Source: Bacillota bacterium (GTDB taxonomy: Bacteria > Bacillota > Clostridia > Acetivibrionales > JAEZXR01). From it: DNA of 64,000 nt. Shown here piece by piece: positions 8,261-16,457 of the stretch. The position numbers and the translations under genes are program-made. The notes beneath the pieces were generated by a model. The model did no database searches, had not been told where the DNA came from, and saw nothing but the letters and a program-made list of their open reading frames with translations. How positions within the stretch are numbered: position 1 is the first letter of the stretch; every line of letters starts with the position of its first letter. Where the stretch lies: positions 1 to 64,000 of the forward strand of contig JAEZXR010000052.1 in NCBI GenBank assembly GCA_023419605.1, written 5' to 3'.

Positions 8261-9136
8261 ATGATGCGATCCAATACAAAAGAAATGATTCAAAAACACA
8301 ATATAAGGCTTACAAAGTCCTTGGGCCAGAACTTTTTGAACGATGATTCCGTAGTCAGCAGAATTGTGGATGCGGCGGAAGTCGGGCCGGAGGACCTGGT
8401 ACTGGAAGTCGGGCCGGGAATCGGAAGTATGACGAAGGAATTGGCACGAAGAGCAAGTAAAGTGGTTGCCATTGAGATCGACAAGCATCTCATGACGGCG
8501 CTGAAAGAAAACTTGTCGGAATTCTCCAATGTAGAAATCATTAATGAAGATATCCTTAAAGTGCAGATCAGCGACATTATATCCAGGTATTTGCATCAGG
8601 AGGTTAACGGTACTCCATTAAAATCCGTCAAGGTAGCTGCCAACCTCCCCTACTATATTACAACTCCCATCATCATGAAGTTCCTGGAGGAGAACCCGGG
8701 AATTGATGCCATGGTCTTCATGGTGCAAAAAGAGGTGGCGGAGAGAATGGCTGCAAAGCCGGGAGGAAAGGAGTATGGCGCTTTGTCTGTGGCTGTGCAG
8801 TTTTACTCCCAGCCGGAAATGGTTTTTAACGTTCCTCCTCACAGTTTCATTCCGCAGCCGGAGGTGGATTCTACAGTGATCAAACTGCGTATTCACAAGA
8901 CTCCGCCGGTACAGCTCCTGAACAGGGATACCTTTTTCAGGACAGTAAAAGCTTCCTTTGGACAACGGAGAAAAACCCTGGTAAATGCATTGGCGAATTC
9001 CGGATATTTCAATATAAGCAAAGAGGAATTAAAGGAAATTCTGGTAAATAAAGGCATTGGGGAGAACCAGAGGGGAGAAACCTTATCTATTCTGCAATTT
9101 GCAGAGTTAGCAAATGCATTATTTGGTAAAAGATAA
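8261..9136 (+). CDS. rsmA: 16S rRNA (adenine1518/1519-N6)-dimethyltransferase
   Basis: KsgA. Dimethylates two adjacent adenines near the 3' end of 16S rRNA during 30S assembly. 291 residues, full length. SAM-binding motif I is LEVGPGIGSMTKELA, and the acidic motif II is VVAIEID. Catalytic motif IV is NLPYYITTP. The C-terminal helical domain includes FGQRRKTLVNAL. ATG 8261 and ATG 8264 are both possible; GGGAG is upstream of both. Confidence 0.96.
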   Translation: MMRSNTKEMIQKHNIRLTKSLGQNFLNDDSVVSRIVDAAEVGPEDLVLEVGPGIGSMTKELARRASKVVAIEIDKHLMTALKENLSEFSNVEIINEDILKVQISDIISRYLHQEVNGTPLKSVKVAANLPYYITTPIIMKFLEENPGIDAMVFMVQKEVAERMAAKPGGKEYGALSVAVQFYSQPEMVFNVPPHSFIPQPEVDSTVIKLRIHKTPPVQLLNRDTFFRTVKASFGQRRKTLVNALANSGYFNISKEELKEILVNKGIGENQRGETLSILQFAELANALFGKR

Positions 9137-9156
9137 CAAAATATTTTGAAAATATC

Positions 9157-9185
9157 TTCCAAAATATCCAGATATAAAGTATAAT
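9157..9185 (+). promoter_or_regulatory. probable promoter of pckG
   Basis: TTCCAA at 9157-9162, a 17-bp spacer and TATAAT at 9180-9185, followed 14 bp downstream by the perfect palindrome at 9199-9233. Confidence 0.45.
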
Positions 9186-9198
9186 TAAAAGAGATAGC

Positions 9199-9233
9199 AC
9201 ATAGGTATAATGATGCGGTCATTATACCTATGT
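9199..9233 (+). promoter_or_regulatory. perfect 15-bp inverted repeat in the pckG leader
   Basis: ACATAGGTATAATGA / TCATTATACCTATGT with a 5-base TGCGG loop. No T-run follows, so it is not a plain terminator. It lies just downstream of the likely start point and could be an operator or an mRNA-stabilising 5' hairpin. A weaker hairpin follows at about 9253-9287. Confidence 0.6.
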
Positions 9234-9344
9234 TGGGTCGATCGTTCAAAAGCAAAACCCCACTGCATATTTGTTATGTAGGGATTTTATTGCAAAGAAT
9301 GTTAAAAAATTATCTATCAAATTTGTGAGAAAGTGGTGATCAAA

Positions 9345-11111
9345 ATGTATTCAAACAAAGCAGTTCAACAGTGGGTTGAAGAAATGGCAAAGCTCACTCA
9401 GCCTGACCGGATTGTATGGTTGGATGGTTCTGAGGAAGAAAAGGATAAACTCGTTAAAGAGTGTATCGCAGAAGGTGAATTGACGGAGTTGGACCAGGAA
9501 AAGCTGCCCGGATGTTACTACCATCGGACGGATGTTAATGACGTTGCTCGTGTCGAGCATCTGACTTTCATCTGTACTTCCCAAAAGGAAGAAGCTGGCC
9601 CCACAAACAACTGGATGGAAAGAACGGAAGCCTATGAAAAGCTTTCAAAGCTTTTTGACGGTTGCATGCAGGGGAGAACCATGTATGTAATCCCTTACCT
9701 GATGGGGCCTGTAGGCTCACCTTTCAGTAAGGTAGGCATAGAAGTTACCGACAGCCGGTATGTTGTTCTGAATATGCGTATCATGGCTAAGATCGGCAAG
9801 GTCGCAATGGATCATTTGGGTGACTCTGCTGATTTTGTTAAGGGTCTGCACTCCAAAGGTGAACTGGATCCTAACAAACGTTATATCTGTCATTTTCCTG
9901 AAGATAATACCATCTGGAGCATTGGATCCGGCTACGGCGGAAATGCTCTTCTCGGTAAAAAATGCTTCTCTCTGCGCATAGCAAGTGCCATGGGCAGAAA
10001 AGAAGGCTGGATGGCTGAACATATGCTGATCCTTGGCGTGGAAGATCCAAAAGGAAATGTTGATTACATAGCCGCCGCTTTCCCAAGTGCATGCGGGAAA
10101 ACAAACCTGGCGATGCTGATTCCTCCCGAGCAGTTCGAAGGGTATAAGGTGTGGACAGTAGGGGACGACATCGCATGGCTCAGAGTGGGTGAAGACGGAA
10201 GACTTTGGGCTGTTAACCCTGAATCGGGATTTTTCGGGGTTGCACCGGGAACCAGCATGAAGTCAAACCCCAATGCACTTCTCACAACAAAGAAGAACAC
10301 CATATTCACCAACGTAGTATTGGCGGAAGACAAAACAGTATGGTGGGAAGGCATGGGTGTCCCAGCTCCTGATAAAGGATGGGATTGGAAGGGAAATCCA
10401 TGGACTCCCGAAAGCTCTGAAAAAGGTGCACATCCCAACTCCAGATTTACAGCACCTGCGGCTCTGTGCCCTTGTGTTTCACCGGAGTGGCAGAATCCAC
10501 AGGGAGTACCCATTTCTGCAATTCTTTTCGGTGGCCGTCGTGCGAAAACAGCTCCTTTGGTATATCAATCCTTCAACTGGGAACATGGCGTATTCGTAGG
10601 TGCTACCATGGCATCCGAAACCACCGCCGCTGCGACAGGCGCAGTAGGGGTTGTACGGCGTGACCCGATGGCGATGCTGCCTTTCTGCGGATACAACATG
10701 GGCGACTACTTCCAGCACTGGCTGGATATGGGCAAGAAAACGCCGAAGGCTCCTGCCATCTTCAATGTGAACTGGTTCCGGACCGACGAAGATGGAAAGT
10801 TCATCTGGCCTGGATTCGGAGACAACTTCCGTGTCCTCAAATGGATCCTTGCACGTGCAAAGGGTGAAGTTGAAGCCGCCCAGTCCTCCATCGGATACCT
10901 GCCTAAGGTAGAAGACATCGAAATTGAAGGCCTCGAGGGTATCACTGCGGAAACTGTGGAGGGATTGCTCAGCATCGACAAGGATGCATGGGATACTGAA
11001 GTGAAAGACCAGGCTGAATTCCTTTCCAAGTTCGACAAGCTTCCAAAGGAAATCAAGGACCAGCACGAAGCCCTTGCAAAGAGATTGGAAGAGCAGCTTG
11101 CTTTGGTATAA
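9345..11111 (+). CDS. pckG: phosphoenolpyruvate carboxykinase (GTP)
   Basis: Interconverts oxaloacetate + GTP and PEP + CO2 + GDP. In cellulolytic and chitinolytic clostridia this enzyme is often central in glycolysis-malate shunt flux. 588 residues, standard for the GTP-dependent family. The kinase P-loop is FPSACGKTNLAM near residue 248, followed by TVGDDIAW and an ERS-type substrate region. ATG 9345 is chosen over in-frame GTG 9333 because AAGTGGTGA is suitably spaced for it. Monocistronic, with its own promoter, a leader palindrome and a strong terminator. Confidence 0.96.
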   Translation: MYSNKAVQQWVEEMAKLTQPDRIVWLDGSEEEKDKLVKECIAEGELTELDQEKLPGCYYHRTDVNDVARVEHLTFICTSQKEEAGPTNNWMERTEAYEKLSKLFDGCMQGRTMYVIPYLMGPVGSPFSKVGIEVTDSRYVVLNMRIMAKIGKVAMDHLGDSADFVKGLHSKGELDPNKRYICHFPEDNTIWSIGSGYGGNALLGKKCFSLRIASAMGRKEGWMAEHMLILGVEDPKGNVDYIAAAFPSACGKTNLAMLIPPEQFEGYKVWTVGDDIAWLRVGEDGRLWAVNPESGFFGVAPGTSMKSNPNALLTTKKNTIFTNVVLAEDKTVWWEGMGVPAPDKGWDWKGNPWTPESSEKGAHPNSRFTAPAALCPCVSPEWQNPQGVPISAILFGGRRAKTAPLVYQSFNWEHGVFVGATMASETTAAATGAVGVVRRDPMAMLPFCGYNMGDYFQHWLDMGKKTPKAPAIFNVNWFRTDEDGKFIWPGFGDNFRVLKWILARAKGEVEAAQSSIGYLPKVEDIEIEGLEGITAETVEGLLSIDKDAWDTEVKDQAEFLSKFDKLPKEIKDQHEALAKRLEEQLALV

Positions 11112-11128
11112 ATAAAAATAATTTCAAA

Positions 11129-11166
11129 AATAATCCAGTATATGCAAATATACTGGATTATTTTTT
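11129..11166 (+). terminator. intrinsic terminator after pckG
   Basis: AATAATCCAGTATAT / ATATACTGGATTATT stem with a GCAA loop followed by T residues. Confidence 0.92.
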
Positions 11167-11214
11167 GTGCCTCCAGCATATACATATAGGGAGAGATTTC
11201 CAACTTCAAGCAGA

Positions 11215-11345
11215 ATACTGAAAGTGCAGGGGGAGAGGCCTCCCGTTTGGGGCTTCGGCCTCGAAAAAATGATTCCCTCCCGCGGGCAGGGGAAAGGGTG
11301 GGGTTGGGTTCTCAAAATACGAATCTTGTTTTTAGAAACTGTAAA
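11215..11345. repeat. degenerate G-rich interspersed repeat (family B)
   Basis: Contains GGGGGAGAGGCCTCCC, then CCCTCCCGCGGGCAGGGG, AAAGGGTGGGGTTGGG and CAAAATACGAATC. The same block order, with many substitutions, appears at 26956-27145 upstream of guaA. It is non-coding and lies just before the RBS of the next gene. Confidence 0.6.
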
Positions 11346-11362
11346 CGGTTGGAGGTAATGGA

Positions 11363-12745
11363 ATGGACGCTCGATCAAAATACCAGAGAATATTTTTAAT
11401 CTTCAACCCCGAAGATGCAGGATATGGGGTGGGCCAGGATCCCTCGGGATATGTAAAGGTTGAGGTGAATGAAGGAAAAGGAAAATTATTGGCATCAGTA
11501 CAGAACCTGAATGAGAATCGAGGATTGACATATAAGCTGTATTGGATAAAGAGCAATGGAGATAGTTTTAACGCTGTATGTGCAGGCGAGCTGCCCCTGC
11601 AGAAGAACCGGGGAGAGCTAAAGCTGGAGTTTAATCCTGCAAATGTAGAAAACAGCAGTGTTCCGCTTCAGGATTTTAATGTCATGGCAGTCATCGGCGA
11701 AAACAAAAATGTGGATAACATGCTGGTTTTATGCCCTCTTGCCGCCTATAAAAACGGAAAGGTCCAGTGGCGGGAAAAATTCAGGGGCGTTGACAGGCTT
11801 TCCAAAAACACAAAAGCACCTGCCAAGCCCGAAGCTGTGCAGGTAGAAACTATACCTTCACCGGCTCAAAACCCTGTAAGTCCGGAGAAAGAAAATATCG
11901 ACAAAGAAGATAAAAGCAGTAAAAGTGAGCACAGTACGGAAAACAACTACATAATTCCTGAACCGGAGGTTCCGGTTGCGCCGCTGGAGGAGACTACTTT
12001 AGAAAAGAATATCGGAATTGAGAGCGACAGTGTAAATGAAAGTGCACCTTTCCAAAAGGAATCGGTGATTCCAAAGGAAGAAGCAGCAGTACAGAGTATA
12101 CCTGAACAACCCCTGACTGTACCCAATGAGGTGCCGGGTGATTTTGACGACTACCAGAAAATGCTTAAGACCCTTGATATGGAGGAAAAAGCAAATAAAG
12201 GGGAACCACTGGCAGGGGACTGCGGGAACAATACCGGATTCTGCATGCCGCTGCAGAATGTTGGTGAAAATAATCCCTGTGAGAATTGCCAGAGCAATAA
12301 CCCGGCAAAGGAGCAGCCTTCCCGGAACCAGAGGAGAGAAGGAGACGTAGACAGCCTTAGAGTTAACCTGGATAAATATTTTGAGACCTATGATCCTTTC
12401 CGCAGTAGAAGAAGAGACTACAGATGGTGGAAGGTAGGAAGCCCGGTGCAGCTTAACAACATCCTGTACCAATGTGAAATCAAAACACCGCTCTTATTTA
12501 ACCCGGCCCTAATGATGGCACATTTTAAATACAGACACTTGATTGTAGGGATTTACTCCGACAGGGCTCGAAGAAGAGAGTATATCGTTTGCGGAGTACC
12601 TGGAGTATATAATGTAGATGAAAGGCCCTTTGGCAGCTTTTGCCGGTGGGCTCAGGTGGAAGGTAACAGACCGAGGCATGGGGCCTTTGGATATTGGCTG
12701 ATCTATATTGATACAAAAACGGGAAAATTCCTTAGTGTGAATTAG
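11363..12745 (+). CDS. uncharacterised clostridial protein with disordered middle
   Basis: Not recognised. 460 residues from ATG 11363 (GGAGG 7 nt upstream). The N-terminal domain (about 1-150) begins MDARSKYQRIFLIFNPEDAGYG and is beta-rich. About 155-310 is acidic, Pro/Glu/Ser-rich and probably disordered, with a small cysteine cluster (CGNNTGFC, NPCENCQ) near 290-310. The C-terminal domain (about 325-460) has many aromatic residues (DYRWWKVGSP, FCRWAQVEG, FGYWLIYID). No signal peptide or membrane segment is seen. It has its own long terminator at 12747. Function unknown; the two-domain layout with a disordered linker suggests a scaffold or structural role, which is only an inference. Confidence 0.8.
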   Translation: MDARSKYQRIFLIFNPEDAGYGVGQDPSGYVKVEVNEGKGKLLASVQNLNENRGLTYKLYWIKSNGDSFNAVCAGELPLQKNRGELKLEFNPANVENSSVPLQDFNVMAVIGENKNVDNMLVLCPLAAYKNGKVQWREKFRGVDRLSKNTKAPAKPEAVQVETIPSPAQNPVSPEKENIDKEDKSSKSEHSTENNYIIPEPEVPVAPLEETTLEKNIGIESDSVNESAPFQKESVIPKEEAAVQSIPEQPLTVPNEVPGDFDDYQKMLKTLDMEEKANKGEPLAGDCGNNTGFCMPLQNVGENNPCENCQSNNPAKEQPSRNQRREGDVDSLRVNLDKYFETYDPFRSRRRDYRWWKVGSPVQLNNILYQCEIKTPLLFNPALMMAHFKYRHLIVGIYSDRARRREYIVCGVPGVYNVDERPFGSFCRWAQVEGNRPRHGAFGYWLIYIDTKTGKFLSVN

Positions 12746-12746
12746 A

Positions 12747-12803
12747 AATAAGCCAAAAAGAGAGCGTTTGCGGGGTAAACGCTCTCTTTTTGGCTTATTT
12801 TAT
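12747..12803 (+). terminator. long-stem terminator
   Basis: 23-bp perfect stem running from AATAAGCC..GTTT at 12747-12769 to its complement at 12777-12799, with an internal run of five T. Confidence 0.9.
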
Positions 12804-12921
12804 GGATGCATTGTCGCAAATTGCCATTATATACACTATTTTGTCAATTTGGGTCTTTACTTATTCGTCAATTCCCTTTATACTTATGACCATAAATGGA
12901 AAAATATATATGGAGGTCATT

Positions 12922-14712
12922 ATGGCTGTTAAACTTCTCATGGGTAACGAAGCAATTGCCTTTGGAGCCATGAAGGCAGGGGTAAATGTAGTATCCGGTT
13001 ATCCCGGCACGCCTTCGACAGAGGTTCTGGAGACAATTGCTGAGTATAACCCCGGAAATATTTATGTAGAATGGTCAGTGAATGAAAAGGTAGCAATGGA
13101 AGTGGCGGCAGGTGCTGCCTACACAGGTGCAAGAACATTGGTCACCATGAAGCAGGTAGGATTGAATGTTGCCTCAGACCCTTTAATGAGTCTTGCCTAT
13201 ATTGGCGTAAAGGGTGGAATGGTTGTACTGGTGGCAGATGATCCGGGTCCGTTCTCTTCACAGACCGAACAGGATACAAGACATTTCGCAAAATTCTCCA
13301 ACCTCCCCGTTTTTGATCCATCTTCACCGGAAGAGGCCTATGAAATGATTCAATCTGCTTTTGAACTATCCGAGAAGGTAGGGCTTCCTGTGTTTTTCAG
13401 ACCTACCACCCGGATTTGTCATTCCTGCAGTACGGTTGATGTACAGGAAGAGTTTATCCCTAAGAAAATCGAAGGTTTCCAAAAGGATCCCCGATGGGTT
13501 ATTTTCCCCAGTTTGTCCTATCAAAAGCATTTACATATTGAAGAACTACAGGAAACAATGAGCGGACTGTTCTCCGACATGTCCTACAACTCTATTACTG
13601 GAAGCGGCACAAAAGGCATCGCTGCGTCGGGAGTTGCCTGGGCCTATGTTTCGGAAGTACTCCAATCGCTCAATACGGATATTAAGCTTTTCAAGGTCGG
13701 TACTCCATATCCCTTGCCGCGAAAGGCTGCAGAGGAATTTATGGATGGACTGGAAGCGGTTATGGTGTTCGAGGAACTGGACCCGGTCATCGAAGAGGCT
13801 TTGTTGGAGTTGAGCACCCGCCATGCACAAGGAATAAAAATTCTCGGTAAGAAGTCAAAACATTTGCCTTATGCAGGCGAGTACACCTATGAGAAGGTGG
13901 AAAAAGCCATCCATGCATTCCTGGGTATTGAAACTGTGGCTTCAGAGCCGGCGGTGAAATCCCCTGAATTGCCTGTGAGACCTCCTGTGCTGTGTGCCGG
14001 ATGTCCCCACCGGGGCGCCTTTTACGCAGTTAAAACTGCCATGAGGAATCAAAAAGCGGTGTTTACCGGGGATATCGGCTGTTATACCCTGGGGAATGCA
14101 AAACCGCTGGACATGGTGGATACATGCCTTTGCATGGGCGCGGGCATAACCATCGCCCAGGGGTTGAAGCGTGCAGAGCCCGATAGCAAGCATATTGCAT
14201 TTATCGGAGATTCTACCTTCTTCCATACCGGAGTTGCAGGCATCATCAATGCGGTATACAACAATACGGATATTACGGTGGTTATTCTTGACAACAGTAC
14301 CACTGCCATGACGGGGCACCAGCCGCATCCGGGAATCGGGAAAACCATGATGGGAAGCATCTCGGAGAAAATCGACATCTATGGACTGGTAAAGGCCTGT
14401 GGAGTACAAAAGATCATTAAATCCGACCCGTTACAGTACAAGGAAGCCGTTGAAGCCGTTAAAGAGGCTGTGGGCTTTAAAGGACCCTCCGTTGTGATAT
14501 TTGAGTCACCTTGCATTTCGCTGTTCAAATCACCGGGGGCCAGGGTTGTGAATGAAGAATGTACACTGTGCAAGAAGTGCATAAGAGAGATTGGCTGTCC
14601 GGCTATGTCCGTCAGCGGTGATAATATCGTAATCGAAAGCTCATTATGCTATGGCTGCAAGCTATGCGAGCAAATCTGTCCTGTTGGAGCCATTGGAGGT
14701 GCAGGAAAATGA
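12922..14712 (+). CDS. iorA: indolepyruvate:ferredoxin oxidoreductase, alpha subunit
   Basis: With IorB it oxidatively decarboxylates aryl-pyruvates (from aromatic amino acids) to aryl-acetyl-CoA using TPP, passing electrons to ferredoxin. 596 residues from ATG 12922, which has GGAGG 6 nt upstream; the frame is open further upstream but starts inside the preceding terminator. An N-terminal pyrimidine-binding domain begins LLMGNEAIAFGAMKAGV. The TPP region includes GDIGCYTLGN and IAFIGDSTFFHTG. The C-terminus carries two 4Fe-4S motifs (CTLCKKCIREIGCP and CYGCKLCEQICP). A weak promoter candidate is TTTACT-N17-TATACT at 12856-12884. The stop overlaps iorB by 4 bp, indicating translational coupling. 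Confidence 0.96.
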   Translation: MAVKLLMGNEAIAFGAMKAGVNVVSGYPGTPSTEVLETIAEYNPGNIYVEWSVNEKVAMEVAAGAAYTGARTLVTMKQVGLNVASDPLMSLAYIGVKGGMVVLVADDPGPFSSQTEQDTRHFAKFSNLPVFDPSSPEEAYEMIQSAFELSEKVGLPVFFRPTTRICHSCSTVDVQEEFIPKKIEGFQKDPRWVIFPSLSYQKHLHIEELQETMSGLFSDMSYNSITGSGTKGIAASGVAWAYVSEVLQSLNTDIKLFKVGTPYPLPRKAAEEFMDGLEAVMVFEELDPVIEEALLELSTRHAQGIKILGKKSKHLPYAGEYTYEKVEKAIHAFLGIETVASEPAVKSPELPVRPPVLCAGCPHRGAFYAVKTAMRNQKAVFTGDIGCYTLGNAKPLDMVDTCLCMGAGITIAQGLKRAEPDSKHIAFIGDSTFFHTGVAGIINAVYNNTDITVVILDNSTTAMTGHQPHPGIGKTMMGSISEKIDIYGLVKACGVQKIIKSDPLQYKEAVEAVKEAVGFKGPSVVIFESPCISLFKSPGARVVNEECTLCKKCIREIGCPAMSVSGDNIVIESSLCYGCKLCEQICPVGAIGGAGK

Positions 14713-15293
14713 AATGTGATATATTAATAGCAGGTGTCGGCGGCCAGGGGACGGTACTGGCCTCCAGAGTTCTGGCTGCCGCATCCATTGCGTCGGGATA
14801 TTTTACCCGAACCTCGGAGACCATCGGTATGGCACAAAGAGGCGGGTGTGTTGTAAGCCATGTTCGTGTCGGAAGCCAGCACTCCGGTTCCGTCATCCCT
14901 ATGGGAGAAGCGGACCTGCTCATCGGGTTTGAGCCGGCAGAGACCATAAGAAACCTGGGGCGGCTCTCCAAAGAGGGAAGATGCATTGTAAACACCCGGG
15001 CGATCAAGCCGGTGACAGCTTCGTTGGGTAGTTCCGCTTATGATGTGGATGCTGTCTATGAATTTGTGAAGGAGAGGGTTCCCGGTGCCATCCTGGTAGA
15101 TGGATATGCGCTGGCTGCCGATGCCGGATCTGTAAAAGCGGTAAACATTGTTTTGCTGGGGGTAGCAGCTTCCACAGGCTTGCTGCCTTTTGGACGGGAT
15201 GTGCTGGAGAAGGTGATCCGTGAAAATGTACCGGCGAAGTTCCTGGAATTGAATTTGAAAGCTTTGGATGCAGGCTTCCGGTACGGAGTGTAG
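14709..15293 (+). CDS. iorB: indolepyruvate:ferredoxin oxidoreductase, beta subunit
   Basis: 194 residues. The gamma-type domain of the 2-oxoacid:ferredoxin oxidoreductase superfamily begins CDILIAGVGGQGTVLASRVL, with a conserved SETIGMAQRGGCVVSHVRVG stretch. ATG 14709 overlaps the iorA stop (ATGA), and GGAGGTGCAGG lies upstream within iorA. Forms the active heterodimer with IorA. Followed by a bidirectional terminator facing the convergent phosphatase gene. Confidence 0.96.
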   Translation: MKCDILIAGVGGQGTVLASRVLAAASIASGYFTRTSETIGMAQRGGCVVSHVRVGSQHSGSVIPMGEADLLIGFEPAETIRNLGRLSKEGRCIVNTRAIKPVTASLGSSAYDVDAVYEFVKERVPGAILVDGYALAADAGSVKAVNIVLLGVAASTGLLPFGRDVLEKVIRENVPAKFLELNLKALDAGFRYGV

Positions 15294-15301
15294 CAGTAAA
15301 T

Positions 15302-15337
15302 AAAAAGGCAGAGGTAAATGGTTTCCTCTGCCTTTTT
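15302..15337. terminator. bidirectional terminator between iorB and the HAD phosphatase gene
   Basis: AAAAAGGCAGAGG / CCTCTGCCTTTTT stem gives A/T runs on both sides and serves both convergent genes. Confidence 0.9.
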
Positions 15338-15342
15338 ATATT

Positions 15343-15993
15343 TTATAATAAAGAAAGCAATTCCTCCGGTGCATCAATCAACACTTTGGCTCCATGCTCC
15401 AGGAGTTCTTCAGCAGGACGGAAGCCCCAGGTAACGCCAACAGCGTGCATTCCGGCGGCATTGGCGGTTATCATATCGGTGTTGGTGTCCCCCAGGTACA
15501 GGACCTGTTCGGGCTTCAATCCCAATAGGCTGCAAATTTCCAGAGCGCCTGCCGGGTCCGGTTTTTTGGGTATACCCTTACGCTCTCCGAATATAATCTC
15601 GAAGTTCCAGTCAGGCAGCAGCTTTTTTACCACTTCTTGTGTAAACTCGTGAGGTTTGTTTGAGAGTATGTTTATTTTAATTCCCTTGGCCTGCAGTGCA
15701 TCCAGAAGTTCGGGAATACCCTTGTAGGGCTTACTTTTGTCTGCCCAGCGCTGTGCATATTCCTCACGCATGGCTTCCAGGCATTGGACTGCGGTTTCTT
15801 CCGTACATACCTCCTGGGGAAGCGCCCTTTTTACCAGGGTCAGCATTCCATCTCCAACAAAGTATTTATATTTCTCTACCGCATGAGTAGGATATTGAAA
15901 ACGATCCAACACAAAATTCATGGAATCCGCCAAATCGTCAATGGTATCCAACAAGGTACCGTCAAGGTCAAAAATAACAGCTTTATAGTTCAT
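15343..15993 (-). CDS. HAD family phosphatase, phosphoglycolate phosphatase-like
   Basis: 216 residues. HAD motif I is FDLDGTLLDT (nucleophile D). Motif II (S/T) is probably NILSNKPHEF, the motif III lysine lies in the ERKGIPKKPDP region, and motif IV is YLGDTNTDM. The cap-domain insert follows motif I, as in Gph/PpaX. Probable substrate phosphoglycolate or pyrophosphate; the sequence does not decide. It reads on the minus strand, divergent from the his operon, with GGAGG before its ATG. Since histidinol-phosphate phosphatase is not in the his operon, this neighbour could be considered for that step, but Gph-like motifs make that less likely. Confidence 0.88.
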   Translation of the reverse strand: MNYKAVIFDLDGTLLDTIDDLADSMNFVLDRFQYPTHAVEKYKYFVGDGMLTLVKRALPQEVCTEETAVQCLEAMREEYAQRWADKSKPYKGIPELLDALQAKGIKINILSNKPHEFTQEVVKKLLPDWNFEIIFGERKGIPKKPDPAGALEICSLLGLKPEQVLYLGDTNTDMITANAAGMHAVGVTWGFRPAEELLEHGAKVLIDAPEELLSLL

Positions 15994-16457
15994 GTCAAAA
16001 CCTCCATATCAAATAGATTGACCACAATTTATATAAAAGGTTACCAAAGGTAAACTTCTTTATCTCTTTTAATTCTCAATTTCCAATTCGCCGCCTGCCA
16101 TAAATATTTTGGCACTTTATATAATATACCTGCGCAATAAAAAAGTAAATGCAGAATATGGGAAATAAAAGTGACAAGGGTTTTGCAGAGTATAGTAGCC
16201 TTAGGATGTGTTTTATGTGTATAATTTATGTTGTAGGTAACGAACTTTAAACCTAAATAAATCGGAGCAGAAAAACATCCGGCAGTTGGGATGGTTTTCT
16301 GCGGAGTAAATTCAACTTTAAAGATCGTTATCCATGTAGACCAGGGAATAAAATTTATAAAAGTCACTATTGACATTCGATGGATTTACCCATATAATTA
16401 ATTTAATTTATTAATTTACTACTTTAATTAGGTGAAGCAGTAAAGTGAGGTGCCGGA
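15994..16457. other. divergent intergenic region upstream of hisZ
   Basis: Holds the RBS of the minus-strand phosphatase gene, a half copy of the AT-rich family A repeat near 16068-16090, and the hisZ promoter at 16370-16398. I see no T-box or other known leader. A 111-codon minus-strand frame here has no RBS and looks accidental. Confidence 0.6.
16370..16398 (+). promoter_or_regulatory. consensus sigma-A promoter of the histidine operon
   Basis: TTGACA at 16370-16375, exactly 17 bp, TATAAT at 16393-16398. Both hexamers are perfect consensus. The leader of about 50 nt is too short for a T-box. Confidence 0.92.

Noticed and set aside
16041..16376. 111-codon minus-strand frame upstream of hisZ
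   Set aside because: Covers a repeat half copy and the his promoter region; no RBS and no recognisable domain.
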